From assembly GCA_019096065.1 (NCBI GenBank), contig JAGUCH010000003.1, forward strand, positions 9,734,001-9,798,000: 64,000 nt of DNA, written 5' to 3'. This document shows, in pieces, positions 55,091-64,000 of this stretch. Origin of the DNA: Paracyclopina nana. Lineage: Eukaryota > Arthropoda > Copepoda > Cyclopoida > Cyclopettidae. Each line of letters starts with the position of its first letter. Positions within the stretch are counted from its first letter, which is position 1. The translations under genes were made by a program, and so were the position numbers. The notes beneath the pieces are model-generated. The model was not told the origin of the DNA. It saw only the letters and a list, made by a program, of their open reading frames with translations, and ran no database searches.

Positions 55091-55559
55091 TAACTTATAA
55101 CTGTTGATGTGAGGTTTTTTAAGCTCATAGGACCTTTTTTTGGAAGATCATTTCTATTTTGTGAATAATGTTGTAGTAGCTATGTCATCAGCTGATGTCA
55201 ATTGTCTCTTGGTAGAGATTTCTTTTGTTTTGGATCAGTCACTGCTCAGCTACAGCAAAGCAGTCAGTGCTGGTGTACTAAGCACAAAAGAGATGGATGA
55301 TGAGGCAATGTGAAACCAAGATGTCCATGCCCCAATACCCAAGAAGCAATTTTCCTCCAATTGTCCCCTCAATACAGCCATGATCATAAATTGCCTCATT
55401 TTTGCTGGCTCAGAGATAAGAGGCAAACTTGCAAACTTGCTTTAAAAGTTGACTAATTTTTGCACCTTTTTTCTAATTTCTTGCAATTTAATCATGTGCA
55501 CTTCATCAGATGATACAATTATCAACCTTTCATTAGGAATGTTAAAAGGCATTTTTGGG

Positions 55560-55660
55560 GATAACAAAGCATTCAAATCAAATGACTGATATATGAAAAT
55601 TGGCTGTCATTTTCCAATTGATTTTCAGTTTTTTAAACTCAGTCAATGTATTGAAGTTAA
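55560..55660 (+). repeat. Family A element, partial
   Basis: ATTCAAATCAAATGACTG and hairpin TTTTCAGTTTTTTAAACTCA at 55622. A 123-residue frame begins inside this copy and is probably spurious. Confidence 0.45.
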
Positions 55661-57189
55661 ATTACTTGATTGGCCTTCACCCTTATTTTGTTGAGAATTG
55701 GTGGTCATTCTCTGGGAGGTTCCGATATTCAATCTTGTTGATTGCTTGTTTTCGCAAGGATGAGGACGTGAAACAATCAATTTTCCTTGAATACTGGAGA
55801 ATACAGGAGAAAGAAGACATGACTGGCCAATCTATTAAGTCACCATTTATCTCAACCATACGCACTACTGGAGAATTGGTGACCATTAGATGCAATGGAA
55901 AGCCCTTCCTTCCTCATACAGCATTACCACTTCTTGAAAGCAGTGCTCAAGAACACTTTTTTATTGTGTAATTAATTGCGTGAAAGCTTACCATCATGAA
56001 ATGGGCATTTCATAGCTATGTTTGGCCTGGCTGTAATAAAGTGAAGCATATACTAGTTCTCCGTACAGAGAAAGTCCCAAGATGAATGAGTCTTCATTGG
56101 GACTGATTACTGCCATTACAACCACCATTCCCCGCATTAAGACTGCTACATTCTTGCAAGACCTCCTTTATGTCTCTCTGCTATGCACTTTGTGCCAGCT
56201 AGCCTTGAATCTCCCAGAAAATATTGTCATTTATTGCCACCTTAATTTATCTCTTTGGTTCGCAAATGGGATAATTTTATACCTGCTTTGTAAAATGGCT
56301 TTGAATGTACCAAGGGAATGTATTCATTCTAGAATACATTCAAATTGGAAAAAAATACCTATCTTTGGAAATAATAGTATTTTTCTTCATCTAATCAATT
56401 TCAGTCACTGGAAACAAAATAGAAAGCAACAAATAATGTCTTACAAGCTTACTTTAAGTTAAAATCTAAGGAGATAATATAAAAAATTGATTCCATTATA
56501 CAAAATGAGAGGCTAATGTTGTAGTATTTATGCCAGGATAAGCTAGAAAGGTGCTTTTGACCTTCGTTTGAACGACTTGCTACATCTCATATTTAGGCTG
56601 GAAGCCATTAGAGGATTGCACCTTGTGAAGAAAGCCCAAGAGGAGCTTCGGGACCAATGGCAGTTGTCTTAATGAGCTAATGAAGTGCTTTCACTTTTTA
56701 TAGCAGCGTGATAATAAAAGAAGCTTGGGCCAGCAGCAGCAGCAGCTTTTATTTCACAAGAAAAGGGGGGTCAAAAGTCCAATCGCGATGGGCCACTTTT
56801 GTGAAAGTTGGGCACACATTCGTAATACTTTTGGCATCGACAGCAGCAGCCTCAGCTTTCCCTGGAAAATGGCTTTGAGGCTACCACGTTCGTGACTCGA
56901 ATTTAAGAATTGCTTTCACGATTGCAGGTTACGACTACACACTTGCTGTAGTATTAGTAGACCACCCACATCAATTGTTGTTGTGGCATTCTTGCCTGCT
57001 ATTGAAAAGCAGTCACAATAGCATGCATTTTACATTTTAAGCACATTAGATACCTTTAGAAAGCAATTAGCTCTTCAGAGGATTCTACAGAACTGATAAC
57101 TAGTGAGTAGCTGAATTAGGTATTCATCGAAGAGATATTATGCTGAATAAATCAAAATGTGAAGCAGAAATGTCAATTTCACATCACAC
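55661..57189. other. No gene recognised
   Basis: A weak hairpin relic (TTTCAGTCACTGGAAAC) lies at about 56399. A CAG run is at about 56730-56746. The frames 55600-55971 and 56082-56462 show no domain features. Confidence 0.35.
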
Positions 57190-57250
57190 CGAATCACCAT
57201 GAAAATGTATCTTACGTCAAAAATTAAAATGTCGCCAAAACAAGGAGGTA
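57190..57250 (-). repeat. Family A fragment
   Basis: AAAATGTATCTTACGTC and AAAATGTCGCCAAAACAAGG only. Confidence 0.4.
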
Positions 57251-58854
57251 AGCTTTACAATTAGCCCCTTAAAATGATTCTACTGTCCATGGAAATGAAA
57301 CCTTTATGTATGTATAAATATAGGAGATGTGGTGGTCTGGTAACAGTAGGAAGTAGGTTAATCTGCACACACTACGATTGGCAGATACAGAAGAGTTTAC
57401 GAACAGCTGGAGGCTATCGAAGATGAACTCTTGCAGTACATTCTATGCACAAAAAGGCTGGCTGTCCAATTAAACAAAAAACGACTTCCCATCAGGCTCA
57501 ACTCAGTTATATACACTTTGAATACATAGGATGTAAAATACAGATGAAAATTAAACTAATTGAGGCCATATGAAGCAGTTATGATAAAGATCTACCGGCC
57601 CCAATTACATATACCCATTCCCTTTAAAAACTTCTTCTTATAGAAGGGAGATCTAATTTTAGATGGTAAATAAAAAAAAGTCGTGAATGGAGGAGGGCAA
57701 TTTTTTCCTGCTTCTGTTTGCACATACCAAAGATGCGCAGGGGCAAATTGTATTGGCAAAGCTTGTTCAAAGCCCTAAAACGACGATGCTGCTTGTGTCC
57801 CAAAGAGCCTTATACATGTATTTAGATCAATCATTGGCCCATAACCTCTAAGGATACATTTTTGGCCTTAGCTCAGGAATACATCTACGCGTAATGCTCA
57901 GAGTGACCTTAAAATTGAGTAAAATCCTGGCAAGTGTGAAGGATGCCAATAAAAAGCTCAATGGTCCTGAACTGGGTACAAAATACTCCTTAGAAGGCCA
58001 AAAGGCTGTTCAAATGCAAATTGAAGGCTGCTGCGCCTACTATGAAAAAGGGGAGCCCAAAAGGCCATTCTTTCGAATTGACTTTCAAGGATAGTTCTCG
58101 ATCTTGGTTAACCTTTTCCTAATTAGAGAGACTTTCCACATCAGTCAAATGGAAAAATTATTCCACAGGCTTGAAAGTGCCTAATTTGAGTAGGAACTTT
58201 CCCTCTTGATTCATTAAAAGTTAAGCACACTTTTCAGCTACTGCATAATCAAATATTGCAATGCAGAAAAATTATGCCAAAAGTTGGGCTCAACTTTTGC
58301 TTACTTGGCCAGCCAAAATACTAAGTGTGCAAGGCATGAATAAGACCTTCTCTTATAGCTTTTTGCACTTAAAAGGCTCTTTTGGCAGGGCTCTGGCCAA
58401 AAAGGCCAGGAATGGTGGGCCTTTTAGTGAGTTCTGTGTGGTGGCCTTTTTATTGTCTGGAATTGGCACCATCATCAAGAGCAAGAGCTAATGACAACAT
58501 TGGTAAAAAGAAGACTCCAATCAAGACTTGATCATCCAATGCTGATCCAACATTAATTCTGCTGCATCCACCAGAGGATTGACTCCCAAACTTGCCAATA
58601 AGAAGACCAAAGGTCACTGGGTCATATTTGTACTGGCTGCCACATCAAGCCCCTAGGCCATATAATAAAGACCAAGGCCACAAGTAATCATTACTAATAT
58701 TAAAACTTAGGGAAACTTATTAATAGCCAGCTGCAGAGCATTGCCTGAGGCCAAAATTAACAATTGGATGTATCTGAGGATTGAAAGCTGAGTATTTTAA
58801 TTTTTCAATTACTTTGGTCAAAATGAAGCACTTCCAGTATCTGCTTAATTAGGT
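57251..58854. other. No gene recognised
   Basis: Short frames (57894-58094, 58261-58491) have no recognised domain. No RNA gene seen. Confidence 0.35.
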
Positions 58855-59110
58855 GAATGTGGAGATCATCTATATGAAAAGTATCTGGTAAAAGCTTGAA
58901 AAATCTTGACGACATTGGGTGTTTAACAACAGGGTTCAATTTCAGTATCGACAACTGAAAACAAAACAGAGTGAAACCAAACGAGTCTCATTAGCTTGCC
59001 ATTTGATTTGAAACCATCAAAGAGTCAAAAAAATGTATCATACATTGCTAACCAAAACATCGTCAAGACGTACTAGGCTATTGCTAAGAGCAGATGAGCA
59101 CTAGAGTGTG
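58855..59110 (-). repeat. Family A hairpin element, complete copy (256 bp)
   Basis: Termini GAATGTGGAGATCATCTA and GCAGATGAGCACTAGAGTG. Hairpin TTTCAGTATCGACAACTGAA at 58940, CGAGTCTCATTAGC, ATTTGATTTGAAACC and AAAAAAATGTATCATAC. Confidence 0.7.
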
Positions 59111-59670
59111 GTGAGAAAAGTCCATGATGATGGCATGAACTACTTCTTCAACTTTTGCAATATTGGGTTGATGCACACACATATAGTAGCAGCAGAAGTC
59201 TACTTCATAGTTTTAGAGCCAGTGCTGCAAAACGCTCTGGCTACTTGGAAATGCGAGCATTTGTATGCGCCAACTCAAACACTTTTGGCGGAAAATCTCT
59301 CCCTAGCTGCCATCTGCTTTTGCTTCAATTTCCTTCCATGCAGTAAGAGGGGCTCAGAGTAGAAAAATTAAGACAAACTGGCAAAAGATCTCCTTCCACC
59401 TTGGAGCTCTTTTTAATCTCAGCCTTTTCATCATACTTTTGTACTCTAAAGGTCATTCTCACACCAAGAAGATATGAGAAAGTGTGGTGAAGCACCCACT
59501 TCATCTCAGCTCCTTTCCCTCCCACTTTTCTCCCAGCTTTTTACACACACAAATAAACTCATCATCAAGTTTCTCTCATTTCAACCATGTACAAAATTCT
59601 ACAAATGCAAAAGGACTAGCTTCAAAATACTCCATCTTTTATGCACTGGGTGCAACCGCTCTATTGATAT

Positions 59671-59723
59671 ATAGATCACAAAGATCATAAAGATCATAAA
59701 GATCACTGATCTTTGTGATCTAT
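59671..59723. repeat. AGATCA-rich hairpin
   Basis: ATAGATCACAAAGATCA (59671-59687) and TGATCTTTGTGATCTAT (59707-59723) are perfect 17-bp inverted repeats. Between them AAGATCAT is tandemly repeated. Diverged copies of the motif follow to about 59860. Confidence 0.85.
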
Positions 59724-59884
59724 AAATGGACATTTTTTGTTAATATTTAGATTATAGTGGTGGACGCGCTAGCAAAGCTGATCTATGTATGGACATTTTC
59801 TATTTACAGAAAACAGAGATTCATATTTAGATCACAGTCAGTGTTTATGATCTGCACATTTTTTTCAAAAGTCTAGGGTAAACT

Positions 59885-59940
59885 AAGGCCTTGTTCACCT
59901 GCAATAATATTAACAAAATTATGTGCGACTTAAGCTTGTT
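59885..59940 (+). repeat. Left end of the 445-666 element family
   Basis: AAGGCCTTGTTCACCTGC followed by AATAATATTAACAAAATTAT matches the left end at 445. No right end follows; the copy is interrupted. Confidence 0.55.
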
Positions 59941-59978
59941 CTCATAAAACTCAGTAAGGCAGGCGGTAAGCAAAGCAA

Positions 59979-60278
59979 GGCACTTTGGAAGCTCATAACT
60001 CAGTAAGTATTGAGCCGATTCGAACCAAATTTAGAGGAATTCATAAGAGCATATTGAAGAATGTTCATGCAAAATTTCATCCGGATCGGAGGTCTCTAAG
60101 GGGGTGGCTGATTTTTCTCCCTTGCTTAACTGATTTGCCTCACTTTCAGTAAGGCGGCCTTAGCGTCCTCCAATCAAGATGAAAATTGGTATGAAGATTC
60201 TTCAATAAGTTCTCATGAATTCCTCCAAATTTGGTTCCAATCGGACGAGTAGATGCTGAGATATAAGCTCGCAAAGTG
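59979..60278. repeat. Inverted repeat with about 120-bp arms
   Basis: The left arm (59979-60100) and the reverse complement of the right arm (60160-60278) share CGAACCAAATTT / GGAACCAAATTT, GAGGAATTCAT and TATTGAAGAAT in order, with many substitutions. The 60-bp centre contains CAGTAAGGCGGCC. The right arm abuts the 9-mer array directly. Confidence 0.75.
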
Positions 60279-60284
60279 CAAAGT

Positions 60285-61072
60285 GAGGTGAGTGAGGTTG
60301 ATGAGGTGAGTGAGGTGAGTGAGGTTGATGAGGTGAGTGAGGTGAGTGAGGATTGTGAGGTGAGTGAGGTTGATGAGGCGAGTGAGGTGAGTGAGGTTGA
60401 TGAGGATTGTGAGGTGAGTGAGGTGAGTGAGGTTGATGAGGATTGTGAGGTGAGTGAGGTTGATGAGGTGAGTGAGGTGAGTGAGGTTGATGAGGTGAGT
60501 GAGGTGAGTGAGGATTGTGAGGTGAGTGAGGATTGTGAGGTGAGTGAGGTTGATGAGGCGAGTGAGGTGAGTGAGGTTGATGAGGATTGTGAGGTGAGTG
60601 AGGTTGATGAGGATTGTGAGGTGAGTGAGGTTGATGAGGTGAGTGAGGTGAGTGAGGTTGATGAGGTGAGTGAGGTGAGTGAGGATTGTGAGGTGAGTGA
60701 GGTGAGTGAGGATTGTGAGGTGAGTGAGGTTGATGAGGCGAGTGAGGTGAGTGAGGTTGATGAGGCGAGTGAGGTGAGTGAGGTTGATGAGGATTGTGAG
60801 GTGAGTGAGGTTGATGAGGATTGTGAGGTGAGTGAGGTTGATGAGGTGAGTGAGGTTGATGAGGCGAGTGAGGTGAGTGAGGTTGATGAGGATTGTGAGG
60901 TGAGTGAGGTTGATGAGGTGAGTGAGGTTGATGAGGATTGTGAGGTGAGTGAGGTGAGTGAGGTTGATGAGGTGAGTGAGGTTGATGAGGCGAGTGAGGT
61001 GAGTGAGGTTGATGAGGATTGTGAGGTGAGTGAGGTGAGTGAGGTGAGTGAGGTTGATGAGGCGAGGGAGGT
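60285..61072 (+). repeat. 9-bp minisatellite, 87 units of four types
   Basis: The array is exact 9-mers: GAGGTGAGT (about 41), GAGGTTGAT (25), GAGGATTGT (14) and GAGGCGAGT (7). No unit is shifted or shortened until the final GAGGCGAGG. Because 9 is a multiple of 3, one plus frame and all three minus frames stay open for about 800 bp. The resulting frames (EVS/EVD repeats, or PHSPHQPH repeats on the minus strand) are not evidence of a protein. The plus strand is strongly G-rich and almost free of C. Confidence 0.95.
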
Positions 61073-61670
61073 ATGAAGAAATGGAACCAGACGACGACCA
61101 CAAGTAGGTCACGACGCCCGATCTCTCTTTTTTGGCTCTACGCGCACGCCGCTGGTATATGTTACTTCTACCTGCATTTTTACTTCAGTATGCTAAAGTT
61201 TGCTTCGCTCACTTCACCCTAGCAAATAAAGTATACTCAAACCCGTTTCATCACTCTTCTACTCATAAAACTGTTCGAACCCAGTTCTTCACCTCCATTT
61301 CATCATAGTTGGCTCCCACGGAATTGTATCAAGATCACTAGTGGAAGTGAAGTGCTTTTTTCCAGAGCGGGGGAGAAATAATATCATCTAAAGAAGACCT
61401 AGCCAGTCTAATTTGGATCGACTCCCTCAACAAAGTCGTACAGTGCTCCATCACTCCATCTGAACCATAAAGGTAACCTTGCCTTAGACGAGATTAGCTA
61501 CCTCAAAAAAGGACACTTCCGGCTACGCGCCCATATAAGTTAAAAGAGGCCCTTAATTCAGAGTCCCGTGTTGTGACTTACAGCTCAAACAAAGCCCTTA
61601 AGGCAATCTGGGCGGAGCATAGAAGTTCTTTCCTATCAACAACTTACTTTCACGTACATTAGGTTCAAAA
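61073..61670 (+). other. Probable LTR end and leader of the retrotransposon
   Basis: A GC-richer stretch between the minisatellite and gag. It holds AATAAA at 61225-61230, a putative primer-binding site at 61310, a purine tract AGCGGGGGAG near 61367 and CATATAAG near 61532. An LTR ending close to 61305-61309 would fit these. The LTR start could not be placed because the other LTR is outside the window. Confidence 0.4.
61310..61327 (+). promoter_or_regulatory. Putative tRNA primer-binding site
   Basis: TGGCTCCCACGGAATTGT begins with TGG, the complement of the tRNA CCA end. It implies a primer ending GGGAG-CCA with discriminator G, the identity base of tRNA-Asp; the first eight bases fit typical animal tRNA-Asp. 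It lies 80 bp after an AATAAA and about 340 bp before gag, as expected just inside a 5' LTR. Confidence 0.35.
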
Positions 61671-63563
61671 ATGGCTGAATCTGGTGCTCATCATCATGAC
61701 CACCACGAAGAGACTTTAGAGAACGCCATACAAAATGAGCTACTAGGCATTGCAGCTCGCATGGCCGTGCCTCCAAATGAAGTTTCACAAGATCGCAGAG
61801 CAAAACTTGCCACCAACAGGAAAATTGAGAAGCTTGAGAGAAACCTCCTCAAAATGCAAGAAAACGTCGACACCAGCTTCTCAACCATCACCAGAGCATT
61901 GAATGATGTTCATGAGTCAAACAAGGCCATTCTACAGCGCATGGAACCATCTCCGGACTCACCTCCACAAGACCAACCTGAGCCAAGAAGATCTCGCCGA
62001 TCAAGTGTGACATCCTCCATCAGAGGAGACTCCAGAGCACCATCTCCTCATGCCAATGCTGGAGTAGCCCCACTCTTCCAAAGCTTGGCTTATGGAACTA
62101 GCAACCTTCTCCAAGGGAAAACTCATAAATATGAAAAGTCCCTTAAGGATCTGAAGGAATATGCTCGTCACAATTCAGTCCAAAACAGGGTGGAAATGGA
62201 ACGAGATATTATCGCAGCAGAACTCAGGAACGACTTCCTTCAACTCATTCCAAAACTCATCCAAACGCAAAGAATTCCATGCCTGAAAACCGTCCCTTTC
62301 ATTCCTGGATCAGATACAAGAGAGTCCAACACGCTTTTTGTCCAACTAAAAAGAGAAAACTTGAAAGAGTTCCCAAGGTTGAGCAAGGCAAGCCCAGATG
62401 TGAGGCACATTATTGAAGCTATGGCTGAGCGACACGCAGGCGAGCTAACAGCCAAGCAGTTTGCCAACCTCATTATACACCAGACTAACTCTCAACTCAA
62501 GGACACTTTCACCAACATTTTCAAGAGTCATGATGATATTAATGAAGCTATCAAGGAAATCCTTGAGAGCTATTGTTGCAGCAAGAGACCAGACGAACTC
62601 TTGTGCGAGTTTTATGACTCCAAAATTGACACGAAAAAGGTCGATGACTCGCTAACCAAGATAGTCAAAAAGGCTCGTTTGGCCTTCCCAGAACAAAGGA
62701 ACGACGCCTTGACTAAGTTAGTTATCGATCATGTCATTCCCCAGCTGCCTTCAGAGGTACAAAAGGCAGTTAACCTTGAACGGACAAAGATTGCGGAACT
62801 CCAAAAATATCACCCTTTGTTCCACTCCATGGATTTGAACACGTTCAAAAACATGGTTACATCCCAACCTTCCATGACAAAAAGGGTAGTAAAAAACTTG
62901 GAAGCGGCCCCTCAAGCCATAAATAATGAGCATACCACAACCGCAAGCATAAAAACCGGTTCTTCCAACCACTCCAATGGCCATTTCGCTGCTAATAATC
63001 AAATCATCTCTGAAATGAAAGAAACGAACCAGTTATTGATGAAAACCGTAGCTGCACTTGAAAATCAGCCCAAGACTTACCCAAACGAAAAGGGAGGATA
63101 CAACAGACCTCAAAAGTCTAAGCTGATTGTCTACAAAATTTCAGACCCCAAATTTTCTGAAATAGCAGCCAAGTTTGACAAAAAAGGCCCTCTTATGAAT
63201 GTTCTTCTCATGGAAATCGATTCGTATGAACGAAACACCAGAAAGAGAGGCCCAAAGCTCAAGATGCTGGATGATCCACATTCGCGAATTCCCTACAAGT
63301 TTGACAATCTTGGACGCATTATTCCTGAAAATGCACCAATTGACTTTCCAGTATTTGTTGAAACTCAACCGGGAAAGTATCGCATCTCTTTGAAAACTCT
63401 TGAAAGAATCTCTATTTCTTGTGCGAGATGTGGACATTTACTGTGTGGATTCAATGCTGAAAATTGCATTTACAAGAGCTCCACTCCTAGCTTCAATGCA
63501 TGCTCCAAATGCATGCAAGGTTTCCATCTTGATCACCAATGTCGAGCAGTTCCTTTAAACTAG
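61671..63563 (+). CDS. Retrotransposon Gag-like protein, 630 residues
   Basis: An intact frame from ATG (context AAAAATGG) to TAG. The N terminus is histidine-rich (HHHDHH, residues 7-12), followed by a predicted coiled coil at about residues 40-95 and a Ser/Pro/Arg linker at about 95-130. A mostly helical region, about 150-400, would be the capsid part. Near the end, residues 611-624 form a canonical C-x2-C-x4-H-x4-C zinc knuckle, preceded by a second cysteine cluster (C584, C587, C592, C599) without the histidine. Gag assembles particles around element RNA, and the knuckle binds that RNA. A protease/pol frame follows in the +1 frame. The Ty3/Gypsy versus BEL/Pao choice cannot be made from this part. 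Base composition is GC-richer than the surrounding DNA. Confidence 0.8.
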   Translation: MAESGAHHHDHHEETLENAIQNELLGIAARMAVPPNEVSQDRRAKLATNRKIEKLERNLLKMQENVDTSFSTITRALNDVHESNKAILQRMEPSPDSPPQDQPEPRRSRRSSVTSSIRGDSRAPSPHANAGVAPLFQSLAYGTSNLLQGKTHKYEKSLKDLKEYARHNSVQNRVEMERDIIAAELRNDFLQLIPKLIQTQRIPCLKTVPFIPGSDTRESNTLFVQLKRENLKEFPRLSKASPDVRHIIEAMAERHAGELTAKQFANLIIHQTNSQLKDTFTNIFKSHDDINEAIKEILESYCCSKRPDELLCEFYDSKIDTKKVDDSLTKIVKKARLAFPEQRNDALTKLVIDHVIPQLPSEVQKAVNLERTKIAELQKYHPLFHSMDLNTFKNMVTSQPSMTKRVVKNLEAAPQAINNEHTTTASIKTGSSNHSNGHFAANNQIISEMKETNQLLMKTVAALENQPKTYPNEKGGYNRPQKSKLIVYKISDPKFSEIAAKFDKKGPLMNVLLMEIDSYERNTRKRGPKLKMLDDPHSRIPYKFDNLGRIIPENAPIDFPVFVETQPGKYRISLKTLERISISCARCGHLLCGFNAENCIYKSSTPSFNACSKCMQGFHLDHQCRAVPLN

Positions 63564-64000
63564 CTCGGCCCTTTCCAAAACAGCAACTGTAAAAGAAGAA
63601 ATATCATTAGTCACATTCTCAGACATTTCACTCGCAGACATTGACACTGAAGATGATGACAATCCCACCATTTCCTCTTCAATCGAACCTGACTGGTTAG
63701 ATTCAGATGCTGCCTTGGAAATCGCATCCTCATTAGACTATCAAGAAATTTCGCAAGTCTCCAAAGTTCTTACTCCAGATATCATTTTAGAAGGACTCGA
63801 TCTTCCAGTGATCAACGAAAGTCCTCTAAAAACAGCTTTGACAACAGACTTTGGCCTAAAAGTTGACTTCACTGTCGACTCAGGTGCACAAGTCTCAATT
63901 CTCTCCGTCAAAACTTTCCAAGAGCTTCCTAAAGACAAGTATTCCCTTTCTAATGAAAAACTCACATTGGTCGATGTACAAAAGAATGAAATACCACAAT
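63559..64000 (+). CDS. Retrotransposon protease/pol frame, 5' part, cut by window end
   Basis: The frame opens directly after TAA at 63556-63558 and runs open to the window edge. It has no own ATG near the start. An acidic, Ser-rich leader of about 105 codons precedes an aspartic protease motif V-D-S-G-A at 63874-63888, followed by hydrophobic residues as in retropepsins. It overlaps the gag stop by five bases and is +1 relative to gag. Reverse transcriptase and integrase would lie beyond the window. Confidence 0.75.

Noticed and set aside
55600-56462. Open frames of 123 and 126 residues as genes
   Set aside because: They overlap repeat hairpins and show no protein-like pattern or splice context.
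46646-60000. Exons 1 and 2 of the minus-strand Ly-6-like paralog
   Set aside because: I scanned for a cysteine exon with phase-1 boundaries; candidates near 50100, 53400 and 56000 lacked the cysteine spacing.
60276-61101. Repeat-encoded proteins of 266 and 299 residues as genes
   Set aside because: Open frames follow automatically from stop-free 9-mers in multiples of three; no start context, splice or domain support.
63552-63560. Classical -1 frameshift at T-TTA-AAC for pol
   Set aside because: Reading in the -1 frame stops after ten codons; pol lies in the +1 frame.

Overview
This is AT-rich nuclear DNA from a metazoan, most likely an invertebrate; I cannot place the lineage from sequence alone. 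The evidence is intron-containing genes with GT-AG boundaries, two intronless animal-type tRNA-Thr(AGU) genes, a secreted eight-cysteine protein of Ly-6/three-finger type, an LTR-retrotransposon Gag, and a very dense load of short non-coding DNA elements. Almost all of the short open frames in the window look like chance.

Layout. 1-13.7 kb: no gene recognised. It holds short inverted-repeat elements, a 1.05-kb terminal-inverted-repeat element (6728-7774) and a related 2.5-kb element (8489-10999) carrying a 170-bp tandem array and a nested 154-bp element. 13.7-37.1 kb: a tRNA-Thr gene, then one three-exon gene (exons 14142-14208, 19485-19586, 36847-37094) encoding a 138-residue protein with signal peptide, Ly-6-like domain and hydrophobic tail. 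Its introns are 5.3 and 17.3 kb, both phase 1, and are packed with repeats. Intron 2 also holds a CpG/E-box cluster, a 29-bp tandem array, a large inverted repeat, a 106-bp hairpin array, a tRNA-like element, and a second identical tRNA-Thr gene on the opposite strand 229 bp before exon 3. 37.1-46.3 kb: intergenic, repeat-rich. 46.3-46.6 kb: last exon of a paralogous Ly-6-like gene on the minus strand, tail to tail with the first; its earlier exons were not found. 46.6-59.9 kb: probably intronic or upstream sequence of that paralog, with more of the same repeat family. 59.9-61.1 kb: an inverted repeat abutting an array of 87 nine-base units. 61.1-64.0 kb: 5' part of an LTR retrotransposon (putative primer-binding site, gag, start of a protease/pol frame), cut by the window edge.

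The most striking pattern is a family of roughly 40 short elements. They share a terminal motif ending GTTCATCTGC, an internal GTAAGATACATTTTT block, a TAATGAGACTC block and a central hairpin of TTTCAGTTT/AAACTGAAA type. They are scattered through introns and intergenic DNA in both orientations. Two tightly constrained features deserve laboratory or comparative work: the 87-unit 9-mer array with its restricted unit order and about 41 perfect 5' splice-site motifs, and the gag/pol junction, where the two frames overlap by only five bases.
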